A stretch of DNA of 64,000 nt, from NCBI RefSeq assembly GCF_009862785.1, contig NZ_WWHU01000001.1:1984001-2048000 (forward strand), written 5' to 3'. A program made the translations under genes and the position numbers. Under the pieces are notes generated by a model, which was not told the DNA's origin, searched no databases, and saw nothing but the letters and a program-made list of their open reading frames with translations. This DNA comes from Gordonia sp. SID5947. GTDB lineage: Bacteria; Actinomycetota; Actinomycetes; Mycobacteriales; Mycobacteriaceae. Numbering within the stretch: position 1 is the first letter of the stretch; every line of letters begins with the position of its first letter. This document shows positions 47,951 through 56,811 of this stretch, piece after piece.

Positions 47951-49810
47951 TCAGCCGACGAGTCTGGCCTCGGCGACCTCACCGACCCGACCTTCGCCGG
48001 TGTGCAACGAAAGCCCAGGGGTGATCGGCCGTACGTTGACGTACCTGCCCCGTCCCTCGAGTTGGACATAGGCGACGTGCAATCCGGCTCTCACCGGTAC
48101 CCGGACCGTGCGGCCGCCGTCGAGCGCCATGTCGACATCACCGTCCATGTCCGCGCAGTAGCTGACGGCGACCGTCCAACGCCATTGGAGCAGCGGCCCA
48201 TCGAGAACGAGCCGGCGGGGACCATGCACCTCTGGACGGCTGCACGACCCCCGGCCCGGTCGCACGGTGCGGGCCGGGGTGACTGCACCAGGCACCATGT
48301 TGCCCGCCTTGTCGAGAACATTCAGACGATCGGTCGTCGACGCGAAATCCGGCCGATCCCGCACCCGCCCGAAGGTATGGCTGATCTGGTTGTTCGGGTA
48401 CGCGACCGGGAGCAGGACCTCCAGCGGGAGCGACTGATCGAACATCGGATGGTCCTGGCCGGCCGCCAATGAGCGCTTCGCGTTGGCCAGGTAGTCCCCA
48501 GTCGGGTCGTCGCGCCACGAGTTCGAGAAGGACACCAGCGAGATGATCGCCGACACCACTGCCAATGCCCCGGCCAGCGGCACCAGAACCGAGGCGGGCC
48601 GTCGTGCCTCCGCGTCACCGCTGTGGCGAGCCGCCACGCCCCGGGCGGTCGGCGGCGATGCGACGATCACAGCGATGGCGATCGTGAGCACCACCGCTGC
48701 GTCGGGCAGGTAACGCATGGTCTGCGCGAGCTCGAGTGCGGTGTTGGCACTCGAGCGATTCCACAACACCGGGATCTGCGCCCCGACGACATAGACAGCG
48801 GTGCAGACGAGCACCGCCACGGCTCCTCGCCGCCGGGAAACCGACCACCAGACAAGCGCAGCCAGGACCACCCAGCCGAGAACGATCATCCAGAGGGGTG
48901 GGAAGCCCATCGGAGGGCTCGGTACCCAGCGCTCCCATTCCCAGGGACCGCCGACCAGCGACGGGATGACCGCATCGTTGATCGACCGCCACACCAGCCG
49001 CATCGTCTGCGTCGCCGAGTGTTGGCCCGCGGTCGCGTCGGAGACGGAGAAGAACACCACCGTCCACACCACGAAGACGATCCCCAGCGACACCCACAGC
49101 GCCCGGGCGCCGGTGAATGCCCTGATGAGCGGACTGTCCGGCCGTTCGGGATCGGTGTCGGAGGCCGTCTGCGTGTCGTCGTCGAGACGATCGACGTAAC
49201 GGGCGGCCAGCACCGCGGCGACGAACGCCACCGGCAGGATGAAGAGGGACTTCTCGAAGAAGGCCAGCGCGACCACGAAAACCACCGTCGACCGGATCAC
49301 GATCATCCGGGCGTCCGGTCGACGGCCACGCGCCCTGGTCAGCAACACGGCATCCGCGACGATCCAGGCCATCGCCGCCTGCATCGGCAACGTGTTGAGC
49401 GCCGCCGCCCACCAGGCGAACGCCGGAACCGTCATCGGGCTGAACAGATAGAAGGTCAGCGCGGCGAGCGCCGCCAACCCGACTCGTGGTCCGGCGATCA
49501 CCCGAATCATCCGCCAGACCGACAGCGAGGCGAGAGCCTGCAGCACGATCATGCTGATCGCCGGTACCAGCCAGTTCACCGGAGCGATCACCGTCGACAG
49601 GCCCGCCACCAGGAACGCCGCAGGCATGAAATGTCCGTCGTGACTGTGTCCGAGGTAGTCCCAGCTGAGGATCGGCATCGTCGACGCCCGCCCGATGAGG
49701 ACCAGGTCGTCCCAGTAGAAGTTGCCGGTGGCAGCAAGCCATCCACGGACGAGGAGCTGTATGAGTATCAACGCGATGGCAACCGACGACACTGTCCCCC
49801 TGCTCAGCAT
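47951..49810 (-). CDS. Polytopic membrane protein, possibly GT-C-fold glycosyltransferase-like
   Basis: The 619-aa protein has about ten to twelve transmembrane helices in residues ~5-445 and a ~170-residue soluble C-terminal domain. After the first helix comes NFYWDDLVLIGRAS with an Asp pair, and GHSHDGHFMPAAFLVAGL, a layout reminiscent of GT-C glycosyltransferases with catalytic acids in the first outer loop. No donor family can be named. ATG 49810 starts the first helix; the frame extends to 49909. It is divergent from chorismate mutase. Confidence 0.75.
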   Translation of the reverse strand: MLSRGTVSSVAIALILIQLLVRGWLAATGNFYWDDLVLIGRASTMPILSWDYLGHSHDGHFMPAAFLVAGLSTVIAPVNWLVPAISMIVLQALASLSVWRMIRVIAGPRVGLAALAALTFYLFSPMTVPAFAWWAAALNTLPMQAAMAWIVADAVLLTRARGRRPDARMIVIRSTVVFVVALAFFEKSLFILPVAFVAAVLAARYVDRLDDDTQTASDTDPERPDSPLIRAFTGARALWVSLGIVFVVWTVVFFSVSDATAGQHSATQTMRLVWRSINDAVIPSLVGGPWEWERWVPSPPMGFPPLWMIVLGWVVLAALVWWSVSRRRGAVAVLVCTAVYVVGAQIPVLWNRSSANTALELAQTMRYLPDAAVVLTIAIAVIVASPPTARGVAARHSGDAEARRPASVLVPLAGALAVVSAIISLVSFSNSWRDDPTGDYLANAKRSLAAGQDHPMFDQSLPLEVLLPVAYPNNQISHTFGRVRDRPDFASTTDRLNVLDKAGNMVPGAVTPARTVRPGRGSCSRPEVHGPRRLVLDGPLLQWRWTVAVSYCADMDGDVDMALDGGRTVRVPVRAGLHVAYVQLEGRGRYVNVRPITPGLSLHTGEGRVGEVAEARLVG

Positions 49811-49856
49811 GGGCTCCAGTCTCACGGCCGGTGGGACCCGTGGCAAAATCGGTCGG

Positions 49857-50201
49857 GTGACTGACGCCAACACCCCCGACGACAAGGTCGGCGACGATAC
49901 GGGCACCACCGGTTTCGACGTGGACGCCTACGACCTGTCCGCCGATGTCACGACATTGCCCGATGACATCGATCTGCTGCGCGGCGAGATCGACCGCATG
50001 GACGCGATGATCCTCGCTGCGGTCAAACGCCGCTCGGCGGTCTCGAAGAAGATCGGCGCCGCCCGGATGGCGTCGGGCGGCCCGCGCCTGGTGCACAGCC
50101 GCGAGGTGAAGGTCCTCGACCGGTTCGCCGAACTCGGACAGGAAGGCCACACCCTGGCGATGCTATTGCTGCGTCTGGGCCGCGGACCGCTCGGCCGCTG
50201 A
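49857..50201 (+). CDS. Chorismate mutase (AroQ-delta type, Rv0948c-like)
   Basis: The 114-aa enzyme converts chorismate to prephenate for Phe/Tyr synthesis. The AroQ helices are clear ([29 protein letters not shown]) with active-site Arg42, Arg59 and Arg70. The C-terminal [12 protein letters not shown] is the segment that in the mycobacterial enzyme contacts DAHP synthase and gives activation in complex. A 35-residue acidic N-terminal extension precedes the domain. GTG 49857 is 7 nt after a CAAAAT hexamer, consistent with a leaderless start. Confidence 0.93.
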   Translation: MTDANTPDDKVGDDTGTTGFDVDAYDLSADVTTLPDDIDLLRGEIDRMDAMILAAVKRRSAVSKKIGAARMASGGPRLVHSREVKVLDRFAELGQEGHTLAMLLLRLGRGPLGR

Positions 50202-50273
50202 GTCGTACAGCGACCCCGCGTCATCCGGCCGCACGCACGTCGCCGCGCCGTCGCGAGGCGGGCATCGACGGCA

Positions 50274-50279
50274 TAGGGT
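50274..50279 (+). promoter_or_regulatory. -10 hexamer TAGGGT of pgi
   Basis: TAGGGT lies 7 nt before the ATG at 50287, without a Shine-Dalgarno. It fixes that ATG as the start over an in-frame GTG at 50278, which would overlap the -10. Confidence 0.55.
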
Positions 50280-50286
50280 GAAACCC

Positions 50287-52005
50287 ATGAGCGACGTCTC
50301 CAGCAGCGATTTCGACAGCAGCGACCACGACGACATCACCGCGACCCAGTCCTGGCAGGCGCTCGCCGCGCATCAGCCACATGTGTACGCGATGCATCTG
50401 CGTGAGGTGTTCGCAGTGGACCCGGATCGCGGTCGGGAACTGACGGTCGACGTCGGCGATCTGCACATCGACTACTCGAAGCATCGCGTCCTCCGTGAGA
50501 CCCTCGAACTGCTGGCGAGTCTCGCGCGCGAGGTCGGCCTGGAAGATCGTCGTGACGACATGTTCGCCGGTGAGCACATCAACACCTCGGAAGATCGTGC
50601 GGTCCTGCACACCGCCCTACGCCTGCCGGTCGATGCGACGTTGCATGTCGACGGCCAGGACGTGGTCGCCGACGTCCACGAAGTACTCACCGCGATGGGC
50701 GAGTTCACCGACAAGCTGCGCAGCGGCGAATGGAAGGGTCATACCGGCAAGCCCATCACCGATGTCGTCAACATCGGCATCGGCGGCTCCGATCTGGGCC
50801 CCGCGATGGTCTACCGGGCGCTTCGTCATTACGTGGACGCAGGCATCCACTGCCATTTCGTGTCGAATGTCGATCCTGCCGACTTGGTCGGCACCCTCGC
50901 CGGTCTCGACGCGGAGACCACGCTGTTCGTCATCGCTTCCAAGACGTTCACCACGCTGGAGACACTCACCAACGCCGCTGCGGCACGCACGTGGCTCCTC
51001 AAGGAACTCGGTGCGGGCGACGACGCCGTCGCCAAGCATTTCGTCGCCGTGAGCACCAATGCGGGCGAGGTCGCGAAGTTCGGCATCGACACGGTCAACA
51101 TGTTCGGGTTCTGGGACTGGGTGGGCGGACGCTACTCGGTGGACTCGGCGATCGGGCTGTCGGTGATGGCCGCAATCGGCAAAGAGCGGTTCGCCGAGTT
51201 CCTCGCAGGCTTCCACGTCGTCGACGAACATTTCCGCACCGCACCCCTCGAACAGAACGCGCCGGTCATCCTCGGCCTGATCGGACTCTGGTACAACAAC
51301 TTCTGGGATGCCCAGTCGCGCGTGGTCCTCCCGTACTCCGATGACATGGCCCGGTTTGCCGCTTACCTGCAGCAGCTGACCATGGAATCCAACGGCAAGT
51401 CGGTCACCGCCCATGGCCACCACGTCACGACCGACACGGGCGAGGTGTTCTGGGGCGAGCCGGGAACCAACGGCCAACACGCCTTCTATCAGCTCCTCCA
51501 TCAGGGCACCCGGATGATCCCGGCCGATTTCATCGGCTTCGCAGAGCCCACCGACGACCTGCCGGTGTTGTCGCCCAACCAGAATCCCGGCCGGGCCGAC
51601 GAAACCGGCTCCATGCACGACCTGCTGATGAGCAACTACTTTGCGCAGACCAAGGTGCTGGCGTTCGGCAAGACCGCCGACGAAATCGCCGACGAGGGTG
51701 TGCCACCGAATGTGGTGGCACACAAGGTGATGCCCGGCAATCGGCCGTCCACATCGATCCTCGCCCCGCAGCTCACGCCGTCGGTCATCGGCCAGTTGAT
51801 CGCCTTGTACGAGCACCAGGTGTTCGTCGAAGGGATGATCTGGGGTGTCAACCCGTTCGATCAGTGGGGGGTCGAACTGGGCAAGACCCAGGCCAAAGAG
51901 ATGCTCGAAGTCATCGTGGAGGCACAATCGCCTGCCCTACAAGATGATTCGTCGACCGACGATCTCGTGCGGTGGTATCGCGAGCACCGCGGCCGCGCGC
52001 GGTAG
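50287..52005 (+). CDS. pgi: Glucose-6-phosphate isomerase
   Basis: The 572-aa enzyme interconverts glucose-6-phosphate and fructose-6-phosphate. Signatures are present: [18 protein letters not shown] in the phosphate loop region, [34 protein letters not shown] and the catalytic [18 protein letters not shown], with Lys in VELGKTQA near the C-terminus. ATG 50287 is 7 nt downstream of a TAGGGT hexamer. It converges on the DUF1851-like gene with only 3 bp between the stop codons. Confidence 0.98.
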   Translation: MSDVSSSDFDSSDHDDITATQSWQALAAHQPHVYAMHLREVFAVDPDRGRELTVDVGDLHIDYSKHRVLRETLELLASLAREVGLEDRRDDMFAGEHINTSEDRAVLHTALRLPVDATLHVDGQDVVADVHEVLTAMGEFTDKLRSGEWKGHTGKPITDVVNIGIGGSDLGPAMVYRALRHYVDAGIHCHFVSNVDPADLVGTLAGLDAETTLFVIASKTFTTLETLTNAAAARTWLLKELGAGDDAVAKHFVAVSTNAGEVAKFGIDTVNMFGFWDWVGGRYSVDSAIGLSVMAAIGKERFAEFLAGFHVVDEHFRTAPLEQNAPVILGLIGLWYNNFWDAQSRVVLPYSDDMARFAAYLQQLTMESNGKSVTAHGHHVTTDTGEVFWGEPGTNGQHAFYQLLHQGTRMIPADFIGFAEPTDDLPVLSPNQNPGRADETGSMHDLLMSNYFAQTKVLAFGKTADEIADEGVPPNVVAHKVMPGNRPSTSILAPQLTPSVIGQLIALYEHQVFVEGMIWGVNPFDQWGVELGKTQAKEMLEVIVEAQSPALQDDSSTDDLVRWYREHRGRAR

Positions 52006-52008
52006 CGG

Positions 52009-52542
52009 TTACTGCCAGCGCGTCTCGTCGAAGACTTCGTCGGGGATCTCGTCGCCCGGTTGGACGCCGAGAGCTTCCATGCGTCCCATCAGGGCCGCGG
52101 CCACGGCCACGAACGTGATCAGATCCTGTGGCTCCGTGGACCGTTCCGCCGGATCGCCACCCATGAACTCCAACAAGGCCGGCGGCACGCAGTCGCCCAT
52201 GTCGATCGACCGCTGTCCGGTCGCCGTCCGCCACGCGTCGAAACCGGCCGCGTCGACCGCCTCGGCGATGTCGCCGCTGCGTACCGCCTCGAGCACCTCG
52301 TCCACCGATGTCAGCGGACCGCTGCTACCGCTGGACGCATCGAAACCGACCACGGTGTCGGCAGCGATCTCCGGATCGTCGTCGAGCGTGAAGTAGACGA
52401 TGCCGCGCCAGTCCGCACCGAGTACGGCCACGTCGTCGCGGCCGAAGATGTCCGTCAGAAGGTCACTGAGTTCGTCACGACGGCGCTCGCCGAACAACTG
52501 AAACGCGCCATTGGCCACAACCTGCCCCTGCTTTGCCGACAC
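52009..52542 (-). CDS. DUF1851-like (SMI1/Tdi1-type) protein, tentative
   Basis: The 177-aa acidic protein has no membrane segment. The middle (DVAVLGADWRGIVYFTLDDD, TVVGFDASSG) and the end (SIDMGDCVPPALLEFMGGDPAERSTEPQDLITF) resemble the DUF1851 fold, which includes T6SS immunity proteins and many housekeeping proteins of unknown role. The assignment is by eye. GTG 52542 has TAAGGT 7 nt upstream, a leaderless pattern; the longer frame to 52698 is antisense to the lipoprotein gene. No toxin gene is adjacent. Confidence 0.6.
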   Translation of the reverse strand: MSAKQGQVVANGAFQLFGERRRDELSDLLTDIFGRDDVAVLGADWRGIVYFTLDDDPEIAADTVVGFDASSGSSGPLTSVDEVLEAVRSGDIAEAVDAAGFDAWRTATGQRSIDMGDCVPPALLEFMGGDPAERSTEPQDLITFVAVAAALMGRMEALGVQPGDEIPDEVFDETRWQ

Positions 52543-52548
52543 ATCGGT

Positions 52549-52555
52549 TACCTTA
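52549..52555. promoter_or_regulatory. Shared bidirectional -10 element TACCTTA
   Basis: TACCTT on the plus strand (52549-52554) and TAAGGT on the minus strand (52555-52550) are both TANNNT hexamers and overlap almost completely. Each is exactly 7 nt from a GTG: 52562 on the right and 52542 on the left. Both genes therefore look leaderless and share one promoter core. Confidence 0.65.
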
Positions 52556-52561
52556 CGCAAC

Positions 52562-53239
52562 GTGAGGCTCTCGCTCCCGAAGATGTCCGCGCCGCGCCGC
52601 GTATGGACCGCGGTGTGGCTGGTGGCCGCGCTGACGACGGCGGCGTGCGCGACGTCGTCGACGACCGCGGACGTCGAGCCGCCGACCTCGGTGCCCACCA
52701 GCGCGGCGGTCAGCGTACCGGGGGGTCAGGTCGCCCGTTCTGCTCCGGGCACCGGGCTGACGTTCGGCGAGAACGCGGTCCTGCCTGCCGACGCGTTCGC
52801 CGAGACGGGACCACTGGCGATGTACACGGTCACCGGGATCACCCCGGCCGAAGGCGTGCCCGAGGCCACCACCGAGGGCGGTGCACCCTACTTTCTCTAC
52901 GTGACGGTGACATCGCTCGCGACCAGGGCGGCGCCGGCACCGGGGGTGATCGGGCTCAGTGCGAGCGCCGACGGGCGGACGCCCGCATTGACCCTCTCCC
53001 CGACACCGGGATTGGCGAAGTGTCCGGTCACCACGCCGCCGCCGCAGATGCGGAAGGGTGAATCGTATGCGACCTGCCTGCTCGCGGTCGCCGACGCAGG
53101 CCAGCGTCTTCGTCAGGTCATCTACTGGGCAGATACGACGGCGAACCCTGCGCTCGACTACAAGTCGTCGCCGGTGGTCTGGTCGCCGTCCGGGCCGCCT
53201 CTCCCGGCTTCCGGCTCACCCGCACCGGCTGCCGGCTGA
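52562..53239 (+). CDS. Lipoprotein of unknown function
   Basis: The 225-aa exported protein has an n-region with Lys/Arg, a hydrophobic h-region (VWTAVWLVAALTTAAC) and a lipobox LTTAAC with Cys29. The mature part is Thr/Pro/Ala-rich, then a beta-rich domain with Cys-containing segments (LAKCPVTT, YATCLLAV). The start is probably GTG 52562; ATG 52583 (MSAPRR) is an alternative. It is divergent from the DUF1851-like gene. Family not recognised. Confidence 0.8.
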   Translation: MRLSLPKMSAPRRVWTAVWLVAALTTAACATSSTTADVEPPTSVPTSAAVSVPGGQVARSAPGTGLTFGENAVLPADAFAETGPLAMYTVTGITPAEGVPEATTEGGAPYFLYVTVTSLATRAAPAPGVIGLSASADGRTPALTLSPTPGLAKCPVTTPPPQMRKGESYATCLLAVADAGQRLRQVIYWADTTANPALDYKSSPVVWSPSGPPLPASGSPAPAAG

Positions 53240-53251
53240 TCGGACCGCCGT

Positions 53252-54001
53252 CTAGACCATCCGCCGCGTGATCGAAGACGGCAGGTGACGCAACGCAGCC
53301 GCGATCGGCACCCACGGCCATCGTGGTACGGGCGCCCAGGCAGTCTCTTTCTCGATGGCCGACACCATCGCGGCGACCCCTTTGCCGGTGTCGGTCATCA
53401 TGGCCGTCGTGACACCCCGGTTGATGTCGGTCTCGATATAACCCGGCGCAATGACGGAGATGGTGATCGCGGATCCCGCGAATTCGGCCTGTAGCCCCTG
53501 CCCCAGGGCGGAGAGCCCGGCCTTTGATGCCGAATAAGCGGCCTGCGCCCTCGGTAGGCCGCGCACCGCGCTCATCGAGCTGATCAGCACGAGATGCCCG
53601 TGATCCTGCGCCCGGAAGATCTCCATCGCCGCCTCGACCTGTGCCAGCGCACCCACCAGGTTCGTCTGTACGGTCTCGAGGTTCGCGGCCGCCATACCCG
53701 TTCCGATCGGCGCACCCTTGCCGAGTCCGGCATTGACGATGACCCGGTCGAGTCCTCCGATGTCGTCGGCGAGTTCGGTGAAAACACCTCGGACGGAATC
53801 AGTCTCGGTGACGTCGAGACGAGCGGTCGCCACCTGGCCCGCCGACGGTCGCAGTTCGGCCGCCAGGGCGTCGAGCCGATCGAGTCGACGGGCACAGAGC
53901 GCCAGATCGCGGCCCATGCCGGCGAACTCGCGGGCCATACCCTCCCCGAGCCCGGAGCTCGCACCGGTGATCAAGATCCTCTGCCGTGTCGTCGCGCTCA
54001 C
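53252..54001 (-). CDS. Short-chain dehydrogenase/reductase (Rv0945-like)
   Basis: The 249-aa SDR shows TGASSGLGEGMA near residue 13, VNAG in the middle, Ser in LISSMSAV and YSASK. The position beside pgi matches M. tuberculosis Rv0945. GTG 54001 follows TAGATT at 8 nt. The substrate is unknown. It lies 72 bp downstream of the aminotransferase gene on the same strand, so cotranscription with the four-gene ThDP-KASIII operon is possible but it has its own likely promoter. Confidence 0.9.
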   Translation of the reverse strand: MSATTRQRILITGASSGLGEGMAREFAGMGRDLALCARRLDRLDALAAELRPSAGQVATARLDVTETDSVRGVFTELADDIGGLDRVIVNAGLGKGAPIGTGMAAANLETVQTNLVGALAQVEAAMEIFRAQDHGHLVLISSMSAVRGLPRAQAAYSASKAGLSALGQGLQAEFAGSAITISVIAPGYIETDINRGVTTAMMTDTGKGVAAMVSAIEKETAWAPVPRWPWVPIAAALRHLPSSITRRMV

Positions 54002-54009
54002 GACACACC

Positions 54010-54015
54010 AATCTA
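54010..54015 (-). promoter_or_regulatory. -10 hexamer TAGATT of the Rv0945-like SDR
   Basis: On the minus strand TAGATT lies 8 nt before the GTG at 54001, with no Shine-Dalgarno. It suggests the SDR is transcribed independently of the upstream operon. Confidence 0.45.
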
Positions 54016-54072
54016 CCTGCCGTCCAGGCACTCCGGTCACTGCCCCGGCGCGGCGGACACGGGCACGTTGCC

Positions 54073-55113
54073 TCAGGCGGTCAGGGCCGTCAACCGCAGC
54101 GCCTGGACCACATAGTCGGTGCCTGCACGGTCGCCGATCGTGATGCGCATCCCGTGACCTTCGCACTCCTTGGTCGCCACGCCGCAACTCCGGAGGAGCC
54201 GGCCGATGGCAACACCCTCGGGACCGGGCAGGAACAGGAAGTTCGCCTGGCTGGGCAGGGTCGGGCAGCCGATCGCCGCGAGCATGTCAGCCAATCGCCG
54301 GCGCTCCGACTTCATCAATCGAACACGCTGTGCGAGTTCGGCTTCCGCGGCAAGGGCGACCGGGACAGCCGCCATCGCGGCCGGCCCGACCGCGAACGGC
54401 ACCTCGTGCCGACGCACCTGCGACACCACCCCGACGTCACCGATGCCGTATCCGACCCGCAGCGCGGCGAGACCGTACGCCTTGGAGAACGTCCGCAGCG
54501 CGAGTACGTCGTCGCGGACGTCGACGAGCAGGTGTAGGTCGGGTGGGTTGTCGCAGAACTCGACGTACGCCTGATCGACCACCGTGAGCACGTGCGGCGG
54601 CAGCGCGTCGATGAACTCGTACAGCGCCTGGGGCGCGACCGACGAACCCGTGGGATTGTGTGGGGAGCACACCACCACCGCCACCACCTCGTCGGTCACC
54701 GCGGCCCGCAGCAGGTCGAGATCGACGCTGCCATCGCCGGCCAGGGGAACGCCGTGCACACGAAGTCCGACCATCTCCGCGAGAATCGGATATCCGTCGA
54801 AGGTGGGCAGCGCGGTCACCAGAGCAGGGCGGCGGATGCCGGCCGCCACGGCACGTTGCGCACAGACCTGCAAGGCCGACAACGCGACCCCCGTCGCGCC
54901 GGCGCCGACGGTCACCTGGCGAGCCGGTACACCGAGGTGACCGGCGATGTCCGCGCGGGTCCGGTCGGGCAGGAAGTCGGGGTACCGGTTGGCCTCCGCC
55001 ATCACGTCTCCCAGTACCGCGGCCACGGCAGGCAATGGCGCATAGGCGGATTCGTTGAGGTCGAGTCGTGCGAGCGGCCAGGGTTGCGCATCCGGTTCGA
55101 GCGGCGGACTCAT
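54073..55113 (-). CDS. HisC-like PLP-dependent aminotransferase
   Basis: The 346-aa fold-type I enzyme resembles histidinol-phosphate aminotransferases. Lys211 in TFSKAYGLAALR is the PLP lysine; Asn153 (SPHNPTG), Asp180 and Tyr183 (VVDQAYVEF) and Arg219 complete the cofactor site, and a C-terminal Arg lies in GMRITIG. Genome-context makes histidine synthesis unlikely: it is last in an operon with a ThDP enzyme, an SRPBCC protein and a KASIII-like protein. ATG 55113 overlaps the upstream stop (ATGA). It probably transaminates a ketone or aldehyde made by the operon (inference). Confidence 0.88.
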   Translation of the reverse strand: MSPPLEPDAQPWPLARLDLNESAYAPLPAVAAVLGDVMAEANRYPDFLPDRTRADIAGHLGVPARQVTVGAGATGVALSALQVCAQRAVAAGIRRPALVTALPTFDGYPILAEMVGLRVHGVPLAGDGSVDLDLLRAAVTDEVVAVVVCSPHNPTGSSVAPQALYEFIDALPPHVLTVVDQAYVEFCDNPPDLHLLVDVRDDVLALRTFSKAYGLAALRVGYGIGDVGVVSQVRRHEVPFAVGPAAMAAVPVALAAEAELAQRVRLMKSERRRLADMLAAIGCPTLPSQANFLFLPGPEGVAIGRLLRSCGVATKECEGHGMRITIGDRAGTDYVVQALRLTALTA

Positions 55114-56141
55114 GGTCGGCCGCCCCAGCGGAGCGCCGCGGCAGCGGCGAAGTCGCCTGCGTGGGCGAACGCAGCCGTCATCACCACCTCGCCCTCGCGG
55201 ATCCGGCCGTCGGTGATCGCGGTGTCTAGGGTTACCGGGATACCGACCGCGAAGAGATTTCCGCACTCGTCGAAGGTGTCGGGGTGTCGATGCTCCGGGA
55301 GTTCCAGCGCCTCACGCCAATTGCGCAGGAAGATGCGGTTCGGCTGATTGGTGACGAACCAGTCCAGATCTGCCGGTGCGATGCCGATCGTGTCGGCCAC
55401 CTCGATCGCCACCTCGGGCACCATCCGGTTGCCGCGGGCGAGGACCTTGGCGATCTTCGCTTCGGTGAACCCGATGTGGATCTGGCCCGGACCCGCTTCC
55501 CAGTATTTGCGCTGCGGCTCGGCCACCCCGGTCATGTCACCGGAGTACTGGCCGTACGACCGGCACGACAGACCGAGAATCGGGCTGCCCTGATCGCCGT
55601 CGAGAGTGAGAACGGCGACCGCGGAGCCGTCTCCGGGGATGGCGGCCTGAGGCTTTCCGCGTACCTGTTCCTGAGTGAACACTTGCGCCGCGCTGTTCTG
55701 TGCGAGGCCGAGCAGTGCCCGTCGACCACCGTTGGCGCGCAGCAGCGCGGTCGCGAGGTCGATCATGTGGATGAACGCCGCGCATCCGCCGTTGTGGACG
55801 TCGAGCACGGTGGACGGCCGCAGACCGAGCCGATGGGCCACTTCACCACCGCATCCGCGCACCGGCACCTCGGGCAACTGACTGTGCGTGAGCACCACAT
55901 CCACGTCGTCGAAGAAGGCGTCACCATGGCGTTCGGTGAGCACGCGTGCCGCGGACAGCATCATGTCGGCCGAGGTCTCCCCGTCCGCCGCATGATGCCG
56001 AAAGGCGGGAGCCCGGAACATGACGTTGCCGACGAGATCGTCACTCTCCGCGAACTGCGCGAAATACTCTGCGGACACGCGATTCTCCGGCAGATAGGTG
56101 GCGAGATCCACCAGCATCGCCTGTGACGGAACGTATGTCAT
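55110..56141 (-). CDS. KASIII-like (FabH-like) thiolase-fold enzyme with an Asn-substituted catalytic His
   Basis: The 343-aa protein aligns by eye with FabH. The nucleophile is Cys120 in VHNGGCAAF, and the oxyanion Asn is Asn295 in DECGNLFAVG. At the conserved HQAN position, however, the sequence reads NQPN, so the catalytic His is Asn265. This weakens malonyl decarboxylation as usually done by FabH and points to an acyltransferase or an unusual condensation. ATG 56141 overlaps the SRPBCC stop, and its stop overlaps the aminotransferase ATG, both as ATGA. The longer open frame upstream is noise. Confidence 0.87.
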   Translation of the reverse strand: MTYVPSQAMLVDLATYLPENRVSAEYFAQFAESDDLVGNVMFRAPAFRHHAADGETSADMMLSAARVLTERHGDAFFDDVDVVLTHSQLPEVPVRGCGGEVAHRLGLRPSTVLDVHNGGCAAFIHMIDLATALLRANGGRRALLGLAQNSAAQVFTQEQVRGKPQAAIPGDGSAVAVLTLDGDQGSPILGLSCRSYGQYSGDMTGVAEPQRKYWEAGPGQIHIGFTEAKIAKVLARGNRMVPEVAIEVADTIGIAPADLDWFVTNQPNRIFLRNWREALELPEHRHPDTFDECGNLFAVGIPVTLDTAITDGRIREGEVVMTAAFAHAGDFAAAAALRWGGRP

Positions 56142-56800
56142 GAGCGCATCCAATCCGGCGTGATGGGCAGGCCGTTGTGATGCCGGTACTCGGCGATCGC
56201 CGTGAGATTTTCGAGTTCGAGTTGGTGACCGGCAGAGAACATGTCCCAGAAATCCCCGACCCATACCGGACGTTCCGGCGGAGCGGTCTCGGGATACGGG
56301 TTCTCGTCGTAGAACGGATGATGGCAGTTGTGCCACAGGACCACCGATCCGGGTTTGTCCAGCACCACCTGGGCGTCGACCACCCGCATCAGGTAGATCA
56401 TCCAGAGATGTTTGCCCTGATCCCATGCACAGTGATAGTCGACCGTCATCGCGTGCGGATTGGCGATGGTCCGGGTGTAGATCTCGGTGTGATCGCCGAG
56501 CCGGTCCCGGCCGACCCACAGGCCCGGTTCGTCGGTGGGCACAAAGCCGCGCAGGCTGTACGTCCACTCCTCCAGCGACCGTGTGTCCGACAGCCAGTTG
56601 TACAACTCGCGTGGCGGAGCATCCACATATCCCTGGACCGGGCAATAGTCACCGTAGATCTGCTGATGGGGATAAACCGACCTCAGCCGGTCGACGAGCA
56701 CCGGGGTGGCCACCTCCCGCGGGTGACTCTCGATCCTGGTGATCCCCGGCAGCGTCATCGCGTCGTCACCGAGATCGGCCAGTGGGGTTGTCACGGTCAT
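56138..56800 (-). CDS. SRPBCC-like protein of the ThDP-KASIII operon
   Basis: The 220-aa protein has a Bet v1/polyketide-cyclase-like pattern: VQGYVDAPPRELYNWLSDTRSLEEW at the first strand-helix, then strands ending in WHNCHHPFYDENPYPE, and a C-terminal helix (FWDMFSAGHQLELENL). Several His, Asp and Tyr residues in the last third could line a pocket. It may bind or cyclise an intermediate of the pathway; exact family not known to me. AAAGGAG precedes ATG 56800. It overlaps the KASIII-like gene by 4 bp and follows the ThDP gene by 11 bp. Confidence 0.75.
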   Translation of the reverse strand: MTVTTPLADLGDDAMTLPGITRIESHPREVATPVLVDRLRSVYPHQQIYGDYCPVQGYVDAPPRELYNWLSDTRSLEEWTYSLRGFVPTDEPGLWVGRDRLGDHTEIYTRTIANPHAMTVDYHCAWDQGKHLWMIYLMRVVDAQVVLDKPGSVVLWHNCHHPFYDENPYPETAPPERPVWVGDFWDMFSAGHQLELENLTAIAEYRHHNGLPITPDWMRS

Positions 56801-56811
56801 GCGTGCTCCTT

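Noticed and set aside
52009..52542. Type VI immunity or toxin-antitoxin system
   Set aside because: The DUF1851-like fold includes T6SS immunity proteins, but no effector or secretion gene is adjacent, so this reading is not supported.
54073..55113. Histidinol-phosphate aminotransferase of histidine synthesis (hisC)
   Set aside because: The motifs are shared by the wider family. There are no his genes nearby, and the gene is locked into the ThDP-KASIII operon.
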